DNA from: Anaerostipes amylophilus
GTDB lineage: Bacteria; Bacillota; Clostridia; Lachnospirales; Lachnospiraceae
Direction: 5' to 3'
Assembly (NCBI RefSeq): GCF_025567365.1
Contig: NZ_JAOQJG010000002.1
Location: 1 to 64,000, forward strand
Length of the DNA: 64,000 nucleotides
Positions 8,712 to 17,558 of this stretch are shown here, piece after piece. Numbering within the stretch: the stretch's first letter is position 1; every line of letters begins with the position of its first letter. The notes beneath the pieces are model-generated. The model saw only the letters and a list, made by a program, of their open reading frames with translations. It made no database searches and was not told the origin of the DNA. Position numbers and translations under genes: made by a program.

Positions 8712-9629
8712 ATGCCAATTCGAATAGACAGTGATCTGCCAGCAAAGGCGATCTTAGAAGAAGAGAATGTATTTGTGATGGATAATGAAAGGGCATGCAC
8801 ACAGGATATCAGGCCTTTAAAGATTGCAATTTTAAATCTGATGCCAAATAAACTGGATACAGAACTTCATTTACTGAGAAGTTTATCAAATACACCATTA
8901 CAGTTAGATATCACATTTTTACAGACAGAATCCTATGTTCCAACTCATGTATCAGAATCACATATGGAGAAATTTTATAATTATTTTTCGGAGATTAAAG
9001 ATACACGTTTTGATGGATTGATCATTACAGGGGCACCAGTTGAATTGAAGGAATTTGAAGAAGTTGACTACTGGGATGAAGTAGTAGAGATCATGGAATG
9101 GTCAAAAACACATGTAACTTCAACACTTTACATTTGCTGGGCGGCACAGGCAGGGCTTTATTACCATTATGGAATCAAGAAACATGTCTTAGATAAGAAG
9201 ATTTCAGGTGTTTATGAACATCATCCATTACATAGTAAAGTTCCGATCATTCGAGGATTCGATGATAAGTTTTATGTACCACATTCAAGAAATACAGGTG
9301 TTGACGGAGAAGCGATCAAGAAAAATAAAGAATTAACAGTTGTTGCGGAATCAGATGAAACGGGACCATATATCATTCTGAATTCCACAGGAAGCCAGGT
9401 ATTTGTAACAGGTCATCCAGAATACGATGTGATGTCACTCCATTATGAATATGTAAGAGACGTGAAGCGCGGACTGAATCCAGATATACCAAAGAATTAT
9501 TACAAAGATAATGATCCAACAAAGAAACCAGTCAAGTCATGGAGATGCCATGCAAATACAATGTATTATAACTGGTTAAATTATTATGTATATCAGGTAA
9601 CACCATACGATCTTGAAAAGAAAAAATAA
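8712..9629 (+). CDS. metA: homoserine O-acyltransferase, predicted acetyl-CoA type (MetAA)
   Basis: MetA activates L-homoserine for methionine synthesis. The 305-residue length fits. The catalytic Cys142 lies in YICWAAQAG, and VTGHPEYD carries the family His and Glu. Residue 111 is Glu (ITGAPVELKEF). In the family, Glu111 marks acetyl-CoA use and Gly111 (E. coli) succinyl-CoA use, so I predict O-acetylhomoserine as product. ATG 8712 has GGAG upstream; an in-frame extension to 8649 lies at the transcription start and is rejected. No SAM riboswitch is seen in the short leader. Confidence 0.92.
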   Translation: MPIRIDSDLPAKAILEEENVFVMDNERACTQDIRPLKIAILNLMPNKLDTELHLLRSLSNTPLQLDITFLQTESYVPTHVSESHMEKFYNYFSEIKDTRFDGLIITGAPVELKEFEEVDYWDEVVEIMEWSKTHVTSTLYICWAAQAGLYYHYGIKKHVLDKKISGVYEHHPLHSKVPIIRGFDDKFYVPHSRNTGVDGEAIKKNKELTVVAESDETGPYIILNSTGSQVFVTGHPEYDVMSLHYEYVRDVKRGLNPDIPKNYYKDNDPTKKPVKSWRCHANTMYYNWLNYYVYQVTPYDLEKKK

Positions 9630-9634
9630 AAACA

Positions 9635-9671
9635 AAAGGTTGTTGTAAGATCAAAAGATACAGCGACCTTT
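9635..9671 (+). terminator. weak terminator-like hairpin after metA
   Basis: 12-bp stem AAAGGTTGTTGT/ACAGCGACCTTT with two G-U pairs and a 13-nt loop. It is followed by only a short T stretch, so termination may be partial. Confidence 0.4.
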
Positions 9672-9734
9672 CTGTGCGTATAAAGGAAATACAGCAGATC
9701 GTACAATAGATATAAAATTGTAAGGAAAGATAGA

Positions 9735-10817
9735 ATGAAAAAGAATAAGAAAAGCATATGGATCAAAGTCATAGCATTTTGTATGAGTCTTATGATGGCT
9801 GTATGCGGTACAGTTACCAAAGATAAAGTACAGGTAAATGCTGCAACAAAGCTTAAAGTACATTTTATAGATGTTGGGTGTGGGGATGCAATATTGATCC
9901 AATATGGAAGTGGGGTAAAAGCAGAGTACGGAATGATCGATGCAGGACCCGTTTACTATACCAAAACAAATAAGAAAGATGTAAATACATCCAACAGAGC
10001 AAGAAACTATTTAAAAAAGCAAAAGATCACACATTTAAAATTTGTTCTCCTGACACATCCACACCAGGATCATATTGGAGGAATGATTAAAATTTTAGAT
10101 GATCCGAAGATCAAGATTGATACGATCTATGGAAATAATTTTGATCTGAAAGTACTTCAAAGTAGTAAGAATAAAAAGAAACAAAGTGCATCAACAGCAA
10201 AGCTGATCAAATATCGAGACGATGAGGGAATATATGCACAAGTGATCGCAAAGATTCAAAAGAAAGTGAAACGAAAAGAAACCGTATATGTTGTTCCAAA
10301 AGCAGGAGATAAAGTTTATCTTGGAAAAGCATGTATGAGATTCTATGGTGTTATGAATGCAAAATACAAATATGGAAGACGAGGAGATTTGAATTATCGT
10401 CAGGTAAACAAATATTCTATTGTAACCAGACTTACCTATAAAAGCAATTCATTTCTATTTACAGGAGATGCACAAAAAGAGACAATTGAACAGTTAGTGA
10501 AAAAAGGGTATAATCTACAGGCACAGGTTTTAAAAGTACCGCATCATGGAATGCAGGATATTTTAAAAAACACTAAAAAAGCAAGATCAGATCATCGATA
10601 TTTATTTCAACGTGTAAAAGCGAAAATAGCTGTGATCAGTAATGGTTATAAAAACAGTTACAAGGCACCACATAAGAAGACACTTAATGAATTAAAAACT
10701 GCGAATGTTTATGATACAGGAAGCAGAGGAACGATTGTGATCACAAGCGACGGCAAACGATTATCTGTAAAAGTGCAGAAGGGGAAAGGCCCAAGTTATA
10801 AGAGAACAAAGAAATAA
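9735..10817 (+). CDS. secreted metallo-beta-lactamase-fold hydrolase, ComEC C-terminal-domain type
   Basis: 360 residues. The N-terminal signal (basic stretch, then VIAFCMSLMMAVCGTV) is probably cleaved before NAATKLK. The MBL fold follows: HFIDVGCGDAILI (about 43-55), metal motif LTHPHQDHIGG (about 105-115), FTGDAQKE and KVPHHGM. This is the stand-alone form of the extracellular MBL domain seen in ComEC, thought to act on nucleic acid or phosphate esters. Its own substrate is unknown. Its C-terminus is Lys-rich. The spacing from metA suggests a separate transcript. Confidence 0.8.
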   Translation: MKKNKKSIWIKVIAFCMSLMMAVCGTVTKDKVQVNAATKLKVHFIDVGCGDAILIQYGSGVKAEYGMIDAGPVYYTKTNKKDVNTSNRARNYLKKQKITHLKFVLLTHPHQDHIGGMIKILDDPKIKIDTIYGNNFDLKVLQSSKNKKKQSASTAKLIKYRDDEGIYAQVIAKIQKKVKRKETVYVVPKAGDKVYLGKACMRFYGVMNAKYKYGRRGDLNYRQVNKYSIVTRLTYKSNSFLFTGDAQKETIEQLVKKGYNLQAQVLKVPHHGMQDILKNTKKARSDHRYLFQRVKAKIAVISNGYKNSYKAPHKKTLNELKTANVYDTGSRGTIVITSDGKRLSVKVQKGKGPSYKRTKK

Positions 10818-10859
10818 GATATTTACAATAAATCAGACAAAGATAAGAAAGGAAAAGAA

Positions 10860-11654
10860 ATGATAAAACTGATCGCAACAGACATCGATGGAACATTATT
10901 AGCAGATGGGACATTAAAAATTAATCCAGAATATTACGATGTGATCAAGGAACTGCGAAACAGAGGAGTGCGAGTGATCGCAGCCAGTGGAAGACAGCGC
11001 TCAAGTATTAAGAAAGTGTTTGCACCGATCGTTGATGAAATAAGTTTTATTTCAGAGAATGGAACAGCTGTTTATTCAAAAGATTATCAGTTTATAAATA
11101 AGATTCCAGAAGATGTTGCAAGAGCATACATTCGTGAAGCAAGAATGTTTCCAGGATGTGAAATTACGATCAATAAGGATAATATGGCGTATTTTGAAAA
11201 TGTTGGATTATATCGTTATATGATCGATGATTATGGATATAGAGGAGAATTAGTTGATAATATTGAAGATTATCTGGATGACGTATGTAAGATCAGCATC
11301 TTCCACCACAATTGCGCAGAAAAGATGGTAAGTCAGGAATTTGTGGACAAATGGAGCAAAACAATGAATATTGCTGTCTCAGGAAAATTCTGGCTGGACT
11401 GCACAAATCAAGGTGGAAACAAGGGATCAGCGCTGCAGCATTTTCAGGAAGCATATAAGATCAGTCCGGATGAAACACTTGCGTTTGGGGATAATATCAA
11501 TGATATTGAAATGCTAAAACGTGCCAGCCACAGTTTTGCAGTAGAAAATGCAAGAGAAGAAGTAAAAGAGGTAGCGAATTTTATTGCACCTTCTTATAAA
11601 GAAGACGGAGTATTACAGGTGTTAAAAGCAGTATTACGCGGAGAATTGGCATGA
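10860..11654 (+). CDS. Cof-type HAD-IIB sugar-phosphate phosphatase
   Basis: 264 residues. HAD motif I is ATDIDGTLL (nucleophile Asp8, acid Asp10). Motif II is the Ser in AASGRQR. Motif III/IV is the Lys in GNKGSAL with GDNINDIEML. The C2B-type cap lies between. Family members remove phosphate from sugar phosphates, FMN or similar; the substrate is not readable. The stop overlaps the folC start in ATGA, so the two are translationally coupled. Confidence 0.85.
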   Translation: MIKLIATDIDGTLLADGTLKINPEYYDVIKELRNRGVRVIAASGRQRSSIKKVFAPIVDEISFISENGTAVYSKDYQFINKIPEDVARAYIREARMFPGCEITINKDNMAYFENVGLYRYMIDDYGYRGELVDNIEDYLDDVCKISIFHHNCAEKMVSQEFVDKWSKTMNIAVSGKFWLDCTNQGGNKGSALQHFQEAYKISPDETLAFGDNINDIEMLKRASHSFAVENAREEVKEVANFIAPSYKEDGVLQVLKAVLRGELA

Positions 11655-12892
11655 CATACGAAGAATCTGTAAAATATTTATACAAAATCGCAGGATTCGC
11701 CAAAAAATCTTCTCTGGAAGATATAAACTATTTATTAGAGCAGCTTGGAAATCCGCATAAGGATCTGAAGTTTGTACATGTAGCTGGAACTAATGGCAAA
11801 GGATCAGTTTGTGCATTTTTGGAAGCAGTCTTAAAAGAGCATGGGAAAACGACAGCAGCATTTACTTCACCACATCTGGTAAAGGTAAATGAACGAATCC
11901 GGCTGAATGGACAGGATATTTCAGATGAGAGATTTAAAGATGCCTGCAGCCGGGTGAAAGAATGTGTGGAAGCAGCAGTGGAAAAAGGAGTTAATCAGCC
12001 TTCTTTTTTTGAGATGATGTTTTTGATGGCGTTATGTATCATGGAAGAAGAACAGCCGGATATCTGTCTGATCGAGACAGGGATGGGTGGAAGATATGAT
12101 GCAACGAACGTTATCATTCCAGAAGTCAGCGTGATCACATCAATCAGTATGGATCATATGGAATTCCTTGGACACACGATCGAAGAGATCGCATCACACA
12201 AGGCAGGAATCATAAAAAAGGCGATTCCTGTTGTAACAATGGAACAGGAACAGGCAGTATCTGATATTTTGAGAGAAGAAGCAAAGCAGAAAATGTCACC
12301 ATTTTATGACGTTTCTGAAGATAATCTTAAATTTGAAGAAAAAGCAGCAAAATATATTGATTTTTTAAATGCGAGTGCGTATGATAAGAGAAGAGATGTG
12401 AGAACGAATATTGCAGGAACATTTCAGAGGGCAAACTTAGCAGTTGCACTTAAGACAGCCAAGATCTTATGCCAGCAGTTAGATGCTGACAAGATTTATA
12501 ATGCACTGACACAGATAAAGATTCCGGGAAGGATGGAAGAGATCGCACCAGGGATCATTGTTGATGTGTCACATAATATTCAGGGAATGGAAGGCTTTGT
12601 AAAGACTGTAGAAGCCAATTTCCAAGGAAAGAAACGCATATTATTTGCAGCATCTCACAAGAATGAAGAAGAATACATGAAGAATATTTTGAAACAGATA
12701 CCACAGATCGAAGCTTTTTATACAGTGGCGATCGATCACAGAAGGATCAGAGAAGAAGAATTTCAGAATGTTTTTCGTCAGATGATAGATCGAAGAGAGA
12801 AAGATACGGTCTGCTTTGTAGTCGGGTCATTTTACCTGGCAGGCATGGCCAAAGATTTCATAAATCAGGAGGAGAAAGATGTTAAATTATAA
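11651..12892 (+). CDS. folC: bifunctional folylpolyglutamate synthase / dihydrofolate synthase
   Basis: 413 residues, Mur-ligase-like. The P-loop is HVAGTNGKGSVCAFL (about 44-58). FTSPHLVKVNERIRLNG is the folate-binding region, ETGMGGRYDATNVI carries Mg-site residues, and DVSHNIQGM lies in the C-terminal domain. It adds glutamate to folates. The canonical DxAHN motif reads DVSHN here. It overlaps the gene before by 4 nt and the one after by 14 nt. Confidence 0.93.
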   Translation: MTYEESVKYLYKIAGFAKKSSLEDINYLLEQLGNPHKDLKFVHVAGTNGKGSVCAFLEAVLKEHGKTTAAFTSPHLVKVNERIRLNGQDISDERFKDACSRVKECVEAAVEKGVNQPSFFEMMFLMALCIMEEEQPDICLIETGMGGRYDATNVIIPEVSVITSISMDHMEFLGHTIEEIASHKAGIIKKAIPVVTMEQEQAVSDILREEAKQKMSPFYDVSEDNLKFEEKAAKYIDFLNASAYDKRRDVRTNIAGTFQRANLAVALKTAKILCQQLDADKIYNALTQIKIPGRMEEIAPGIIVDVSHNIQGMEGFVKTVEANFQGKKRILFAASHKNEEEYMKNILKQIPQIEAFYTVAIDHRRIREEEFQNVFRQMIDRREKDTVCFVVGSFYLAGMAKDFINQEEKDVKL

Positions 12893-14084
12893 TGAAGAAT
12901 TAGAAAGATTCCAGCCATGTGCGGATCTTGAATCAGCAGAAGAGAATATTTATGGTAAAGAGCTTGAAGAGATTAAGAAGAATAAGACAGAATTATATAA
13001 AGCAAATCAGATGATCAAGAAATATAACCAGGCACTGAATTATGCAAAACAGGGCAATGATGACCTTGCAATGCTGCAGTTAAAGAACGTTGTAGCAGCA
13101 ATTCCTAATTTTGTAGATGCATATCTTCTGATGGCTCTATTATCCATCAAAGAAGAGAATTATGATGATGCAAGACAGTTCCTTGATACAATCTTAAAGA
13201 TTGAACCAGATAATGAATTAGCCGTTGAATATGGTAAGGAATTTGAGTCAAAAGTAGTGGAAGAAGAACCAGAGGAAAAAGAATCAGATAAGAAAGAAAA
13301 GAAAAAAGAAAAGAAAAAACAGACAAAGGCACAGACAGAGCAGCCACCAAAGAAGAAAGAGAGCCCATTTAAGATCTCATCTTTCCAGGAAAATGAATCT
13401 GCAGGAAAGAGCCCTATGTTTTATATGGTAACAGGTATTGTGATCGGTGTGATCGTTGCAGCTGTTTTGATCTATCCAACAGTCAGAGCAAGCTTTAATC
13501 ACAAGAGTACAACACAGGTTGAAGATTATAAAGAACAGATTTTAGCAAAAGATACACAGCTAAAAGCAAGTGACAAGAAAGTAAAAGAAGCACAGAAAGC
13601 TCAGAAGAAAGCAGAAGATGAATTATCAGAATATATCGGAACAAGCAAGAAAGACGGAGTCTATGATTCATTATTAAAAGCATTACAGAAATACAGTGAT
13701 CGTGATTATACAGGATCAGCAGACGCATTACTTGATATTGACAGCAAGAAATTGACAACAAAGAATATGAAGAGCATCTATAATGATCTGACAACAAAGG
13801 TTTATCCAAACGCTGCAACAGGATTATACAGCAAAGGAAAGAATGCATACTGGTCAAAAGACTACAAGACAGCGATCAACTACTTAAAGAAAGCAATCAA
13901 AGTAAGAGATACAAATAGTTATGCATACAGCTATCTTGGACAGGCATATGAAGCTTCAGGAGATACTAAGAATGCGAAGAAGACATATGAGACACTGATC
14001 AAGAAATTCCCAGGAACATCACAGGCAAGATTAGCACAGACAAAAATTGATGCTATGGGCAAGAAGGATGCAAAGAGTCTGTAA
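12879..14084 (+). CDS. TPR-repeat protein with a single central membrane segment
   Basis: 401 residues, function unrecognised. The N-terminal cytoplasmic part has a TPR pair (about 45-115: ALNYAKQGNDDLAML, AYLLMALLSIKEENYDDARQFL). A highly charged Glu/Lys linker spans 125-165, and a transmembrane helix lies at about 180-202 (VTGIVIGVIVAAVLIYP). After a coiled coil (215-250) come outer TPRs (290-390, ending GTSQARLAQTKID). The topology suggests a scaffold linking inside and outside of the membrane. The 14-nt overlap with folC indicates co-transcription. Confidence 0.75.
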   Translation: MLNYNEELERFQPCADLESAEENIYGKELEEIKKNKTELYKANQMIKKYNQALNYAKQGNDDLAMLQLKNVVAAIPNFVDAYLLMALLSIKEENYDDARQFLDTILKIEPDNELAVEYGKEFESKVVEEEPEEKESDKKEKKKEKKKQTKAQTEQPPKKKESPFKISSFQENESAGKSPMFYMVTGIVIGVIVAAVLIYPTVRASFNHKSTTQVEDYKEQILAKDTQLKASDKKVKEAQKAQKKAEDELSEYIGTSKKDGVYDSLLKALQKYSDRDYTGSADALLDIDSKKLTTKNMKSIYNDLTTKVYPNAATGLYSKGKNAYWSKDYKTAINYLKKAIKVRDTNSYAYSYLGQAYEASGDTKNAKKTYETLIKKFPGTSQARLAQTKIDAMGKKDAKSL

Positions 14085-14099
14085 ATAATAACAAAGACT

Positions 14100-14175
14100 A
14101 AGATACAAAAGATAAGAGAAAGAAGAACAAACGAAGATGTTTGAGCTTCTTTCTTTTATTTTTTGTATCTTTTTC
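14100..14175 (+). terminator. long-stem intrinsic terminator between the folC-TPR operon and spoIIA
   Basis: The 26-nt arms (14100-14125 and 14146-14171) pair over their whole length with two G-U pairs. The 20-nt loop contains an inner CAAAC/GTTTG hairpin. A short T-run follows. It isolates the sporulation operon from the operon upstream. Confidence 0.8.
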
Positions 14176-14224
14176 TATAGAAGATTTTAATGAAAGATTC
14201 TATAAAAGGTCAGGAGGAAAGAAT

Positions 14225-14530
14225 ATGGCAACAGAGTACAAAATTGAAAACAGAAACCTATATATTTATCTGGATGGAGAATTGGATCATCATCTTGCGA
14301 AAAAAATAAAATACCAGTGTGATATCATTTTGAAATCATATCCGATCAAGGATATAGAATTTGATTTTACAAACTCACCATTTATTGACAGTTCAGGAAT
14401 TGGAGTGATCCTTGGAAGATACCGTTATGTACAAGCAATGGGAGGCACCGTAAGATTAAGCCATATGAGCCCATCAGTCAAAAAGATCATTCATATGGCA
14501 GGATTGCATCAATTAGTAGAAGAAATATAA
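14225..14530 (+). CDS. spoIIAA: anti-sigma-F factor antagonist SpoIIAA
   Basis: 101-residue STAS domain. The phosphoacceptor serine is in FIDSSGIGVILGRY (Ser56/Ser57). Unphosphorylated SpoIIAA binds SpoIIAB and frees sigma-F in the forespore. ATG 14225 follows a strong AGGAGG. A longer in-frame reading would begin inside the terminator stem upstream and is rejected. First gene of the canonical spoIIA operon. Confidence 0.96.
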   Translation: MATEYKIENRNLYIYLDGELDHHLAKKIKYQCDIILKSYPIKDIEFDFTNSPFIDSSGIGVILGRYRYVQAMGGTVRLSHMSPSVKKIIHMAGLHQLVEEI

Positions 14531-14549
14531 AAGATATGGGAGGATTTAT

Positions 14550-14978
14550 ATGTTGCATTTAGAATTTAACAGTGAATCAGAAAATGAAGGAATCGCAAGA
14601 ATCGTAACATCTGCATATATCATGAGATTTGATCCAGATATGGAGGAAATGGAAGATGTAAAAACAGCGGTATCTGAGGCTGTAACAAACTGCATTGTAC
14701 ATGCGTATTTCGATGAAAATGGAAAGATTGAGATGGACATTTCTGATAAGGAACAGATTGTGAAAATAGAGATCACAGATCATGGAATTGGAATTCCGGA
14801 TGTGAAGAAAGCGATGGAACCAATGTATACGACAAAACCAGAAGAAGAGAGGACAGGAATGGGATTTTCTTTTATGGAGGCTTTTATGGATGAAGTGCAT
14901 GTATATTCAAAAGAAGGGGAAGGGACCAAAGTAATTATGACAAAGAAAATGGGAGAGAAGAATCATCTGAATGGATAA
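14550..14978 (+). CDS. spoIIAB: anti-sigma-F factor / serine kinase SpoIIAB
   Basis: 142 residues, GHKL ATPase fold. The N box is SEAVTNCIVHAY, the G1 box DHGIGIPDVKKAM, and the G2 region EERTGMGFSFM. It holds sigma-F inactive and phosphorylates SpoIIAA with ATP. It starts 20 nt after spoIIAA and overlaps sigF by 8 nt, as expected for tight stoichiometry. Confidence 0.96.
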   Translation: MLHLEFNSESENEGIARIVTSAYIMRFDPDMEEMEDVKTAVSEAVTNCIVHAYFDENGKIEMDISDKEQIVKIEITDHGIGIPDVKKAMEPMYTTKPEEERTGMGFSFMEAFMDEVHVYSKEGEGTKVIMTKKMGEKNHLNG

Positions 14979-15696
14979 GGTAAGAGAACTTTTGCAGCTT
15001 ACCAAAGAAGGAAATGAAGAAGCAAGAGAGAAACTTATCTTAGACAATGTAGGGCTGATATGGAGTGTAGTCAGGCGTTTTACTAACAGGGGGTACGAAT
15101 CGGATGATCTATTCCAGATAGGGAGTATTGGGCTTATGAAAGCAGTTGACAAGTTTGATCTGTCCTATGATGTCAAATTTTCAACATATGCGGTGCCGAT
15201 GATCACAGGAGAAATTCGAAGATTTATAAGAGATGATGGGATGATCAAAGTAAGCCGAACCTTAAAAGAAAATGCGTATAAGATCATGAAAGCAAGAGAA
15301 ATGTTTTGCCAGACATATCAAAGAGAAGCAACTATCGATGAGATCAGCAGCATCACACAGATCGCACGAGAAGAGATCGTGACATCCATGGAAGCAAGCA
15401 GTGAAGTAGAATCTTTACACCAACCTGCGTACCAGAAAGATGGAAGCGAAATTCTTCTGATGGAAAAATTATCAAAGGAAGGAAATGAGACAGAGAAAGT
15501 GATCGACCATGTATTACTACATCAGGCGATGAAACATTTGGAAGAACGAGAACGACAGATCATCCAATATAGATATTTTGATGGAAAGACACAGCAGGAG
15601 ATCGCTGGATTATTTCATATTTCCCAAGTGCAGGTTTCAAGAATGGAAAAAAAGATTTTAAAAAAGCTAAAAAGACAAATGGTTGGAAAATTTTGA
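14971..15696 (+). CDS. sigF: RNA polymerase sigma-F factor
   Basis: 241 residues. Region 2 is YESDDLFQIGSIGLMKAVDKFDLSYDVKFSTYAVPMITGEIRRF (about 42-85). Region 3 is around REATIDEISSITQI, and region 4 ends with an HTH (KTQQEIAGLFHISQVQVSRMEKKILKKL). It drives early forespore transcription. No spoVA genes follow; the next gene is rho, which has its own promoter inside the sigF 3' end. Confidence 0.95.
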   Translation: MDKVRELLQLTKEGNEEAREKLILDNVGLIWSVVRRFTNRGYESDDLFQIGSIGLMKAVDKFDLSYDVKFSTYAVPMITGEIRRFIRDDGMIKVSRTLKENAYKIMKAREMFCQTYQREATIDEISSITQIAREEIVTSMEASSEVESLHQPAYQKDGSEILLMEKLSKEGNETEKVIDHVLLHQAMKHLEERERQIIQYRYFDGKTQQEIAGLFHISQVQVSRMEKKILKKLKRQMVGKF

Positions 15697-15711
15697 AAAA
15701 TATGCTAAAAT
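15683..15711 (+). promoter_or_regulatory. sigma-A type promoter of rho
   Basis: TTGGAA (15683-15688), 17-nt spacer, TAAAAT (15706-15711) preceded by TGC (extended -10). The -35 lies within the last codons of sigF. The leader of about 75 nt could allow Rho autoregulation, though no attenuator is seen. Confidence 0.65.
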
Positions 15712-15790
15712 GAAAAAAACAATACAAATCTGAACCGATCGTTAAAGGATAGTTCATCCATTTTCCCAGGTAAAAGGAGAAAGAATCAAT

Positions 15791-17140
15791 ATGACATATG
15801 AAAAAAAATCGGTGATCGAATTGCGTGAAATTGCAAAAGAAAGAAAGATCAAAGGGATTTCAACATTAAAGAAGAAAGAATTAATTGAGACATTAGAAAA
15901 ATATGATCAAGAGAATTATAAAGAAGTAAAATCTAAAGAAGAAACTCATGGAGAGCATCAGGGAAGAAAGCATTATCAGAAGGAATTCCCTAAAAATATC
16001 AAGAGCCTGGACAGTGGACAGAAAGCACATGGAATTCTGGAAGTTATGCCGGATGGTTATGGATTTATTCGTTGTGAAAATTATCTTCCAGGAGAAAATG
16101 ATATTTATGTTTCCCCTGCACAGATTCGTAAGTTCAATTTAAAAACAGGAGATATCTTAACAGGTGCGATTCGCATCAAAACACAGAGTGAGAAATTCAG
16201 TGCGTTGTTATTTGTGGAATCTGTCAATGGATATGAGCCAGAGATGGCAGCAAGAAGACAGCATTTTGAAGATCTGACCCCAATCTTTCCACACGAAAGA
16301 CTAAGCATGGAAACAGAGAAATCATCCATTCCAATGCGTATGGTTGATCTGTTATCGCCAGTTGGAAAAGGTCAGAGAGGAATGATCGTATCACCTCCAA
16401 AGACAGGAAAGACAACTTTGTTAAAACAGATGGCACAAAGTATCAGCAAGAATTATAAAGATATCAAATTGATCGTATTATTAATTGATGAGAGACCAGA
16501 AGAAGTTACAGATTTTAAGGAATCTATCGAAGGAAAGAATGTTGAAGTTATCTATTCTACATTTGATGAATTACCAGAACATCACAAGAGAGTATCAGAG
16601 ATGGTATTAGAACGTGCAAAACGTCTGGTAGAACATAAAGAAGACGTTGTGATCCTTTTAGACAGTATCACAAGGCTGGCAAGAGCCTATAACCTTACAG
16701 TACCACCAAGTGGAAGAACATTAACTGGTGGACTTGATCCCGCAGCACTCTACATGCCAAAAAAATTTTTCGGTGCAGCCAGAAATATGAGAGAGGGCGG
16801 AAGTTTAACGATTCTTGCAACAGCACTTGTTGAGACAGGAAGCAAGATGGATGATGTGATCTTTGAAGAATTCAAAGGAACCGGTAACATGGAATTAGTT
16901 CTAAACCGCAAACTCGCAGAGAAGAGAATCTTCCCAGCTGTTGATATCGCCAAATCAGGAACAAGAAGAGAAGAATTATTACTTACAAAAGACGAGAGAG
17001 AAGTTGTCACAGCACTCCATAAAGAATTATCTGGAAATCGCTCCGAAGAATTTATGGAACAGATGCTTGATCTATTCAAGAGAACCAAGGACAACAAAGA
17101 GTTCGTCGCATTAACAAAAAGATCTTTATTAAGAAAATAA
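15791..17140 (+). CDS. rho: transcription termination factor Rho
   Basis: 449 residues. Rho_N SAP-like domain (1-45), a charged linker, a cold-shock-like primary RNA site (GYGFIRCENYLPGENDIYVSPAQIRKF, about 85-115), and a RecA-type ATPase with Walker A SPPKTGKTTLLKQ and Walker B VILLDSITRLARAYN. The Q-loop/R-loop region is LTGGLDPAALYMPKKFFGAARN. It unwinds RNA-DNA hybrids and ends transcripts. AAAGGAG precedes the ATG. Confidence 0.97.
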   Translation: MTYEKKSVIELREIAKERKIKGISTLKKKELIETLEKYDQENYKEVKSKEETHGEHQGRKHYQKEFPKNIKSLDSGQKAHGILEVMPDGYGFIRCENYLPGENDIYVSPAQIRKFNLKTGDILTGAIRIKTQSEKFSALLFVESVNGYEPEMAARRQHFEDLTPIFPHERLSMETEKSSIPMRMVDLLSPVGKGQRGMIVSPPKTGKTTLLKQMAQSISKNYKDIKLIVLLIDERPEEVTDFKESIEGKNVEVIYSTFDELPEHHKRVSEMVLERAKRLVEHKEDVVILLDSITRLARAYNLTVPPSGRTLTGGLDPAALYMPKKFFGAARNMREGGSLTILATALVETGSKMDDVIFEEFKGTGNMELVLNRKLAEKRIFPAVDIAKSGTRREELLLTKDEREVVTALHKELSGNRSEEFMEQMLDLFKRTKDNKEFVALTKRSLLRK

Positions 17141-17148
17141 AAAAATGT

Positions 17149-17177
17149 TTGCAATTTCAAATAAATTGTGATAGAAT
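17149..17177 (+). promoter_or_regulatory. sigma-A type promoter of rpmE
   Basis: TTGCAA (17149-17154), 17-nt spacer, TAGAAT (17172-17177), 92 nt upstream of the rpmE start. Confidence 0.7.
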
Positions 17178-17269
17178 AAAAAAGCTGTTTATTAAACAAG
17201 AAATGACGAAAGTCAAAGTATGTAAATGTTGGCAAAATCCAACAAATTTTTTAGAAGAGGTGAAAGAAC

Positions 17270-17470
17270 ATGCGTGAAGGAATCCATCCAAAGTATTATC
17301 AGGCAAAAGTAGTATGTAACTGTGGTAACGAATTCGTAACAGGATCTACAAAGGAAGATATCCACGTAGAAATCTGCTCAAAATGTCATTCATTCTACAC
17401 AGGACAGCAGAAAGCTACTCAGGCTCGTGGACGTATTGATAAGTTCAATCGTAAATATGGTGTTAAGTAG
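17270..17470 (+). CDS. rpmE: 50S ribosomal protein L31, zinc-binding type
   Basis: 66 residues. The zinc-ribbon cysteines are in VVCNCGN and EICSKCHSFYTG, which marks the Zn-dependent (C+) paralogue. Codons are T-rich (CGT, GCT), as in highly expressed genes. It is followed by its own terminator. Confidence 0.96.
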   Translation: MREGIHPKYYQAKVVCNCGNEFVTGSTKEDIHVEICSKCHSFYTGQQKATQARGRIDKFNRKYGVK

Positions 17471-17484
17471 AAAATTAAGAAATC

Positions 17485-17518
17485 AGGTTGAGGTTATCAA
17501 AATCTCAACCTTTTTTTT
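17485..17518 (+). terminator. intrinsic terminator after rpmE
   Basis: 8-bp stem AGGTTGAG/CTCAACCT, 11-nt loop, eight T residues. Confidence 0.9.
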
Positions 17519-17558
17519 ATGCAATGGGGAAGTCCCAGCATAGTAATAGGAGATAACA

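Noticed and set aside
14141..14224. 28-codon N-terminal extension of SpoIIAA
   Set aside because: It would start inside the terminator stem and has no ribosome site; AGGAGG precedes ATG 14225.
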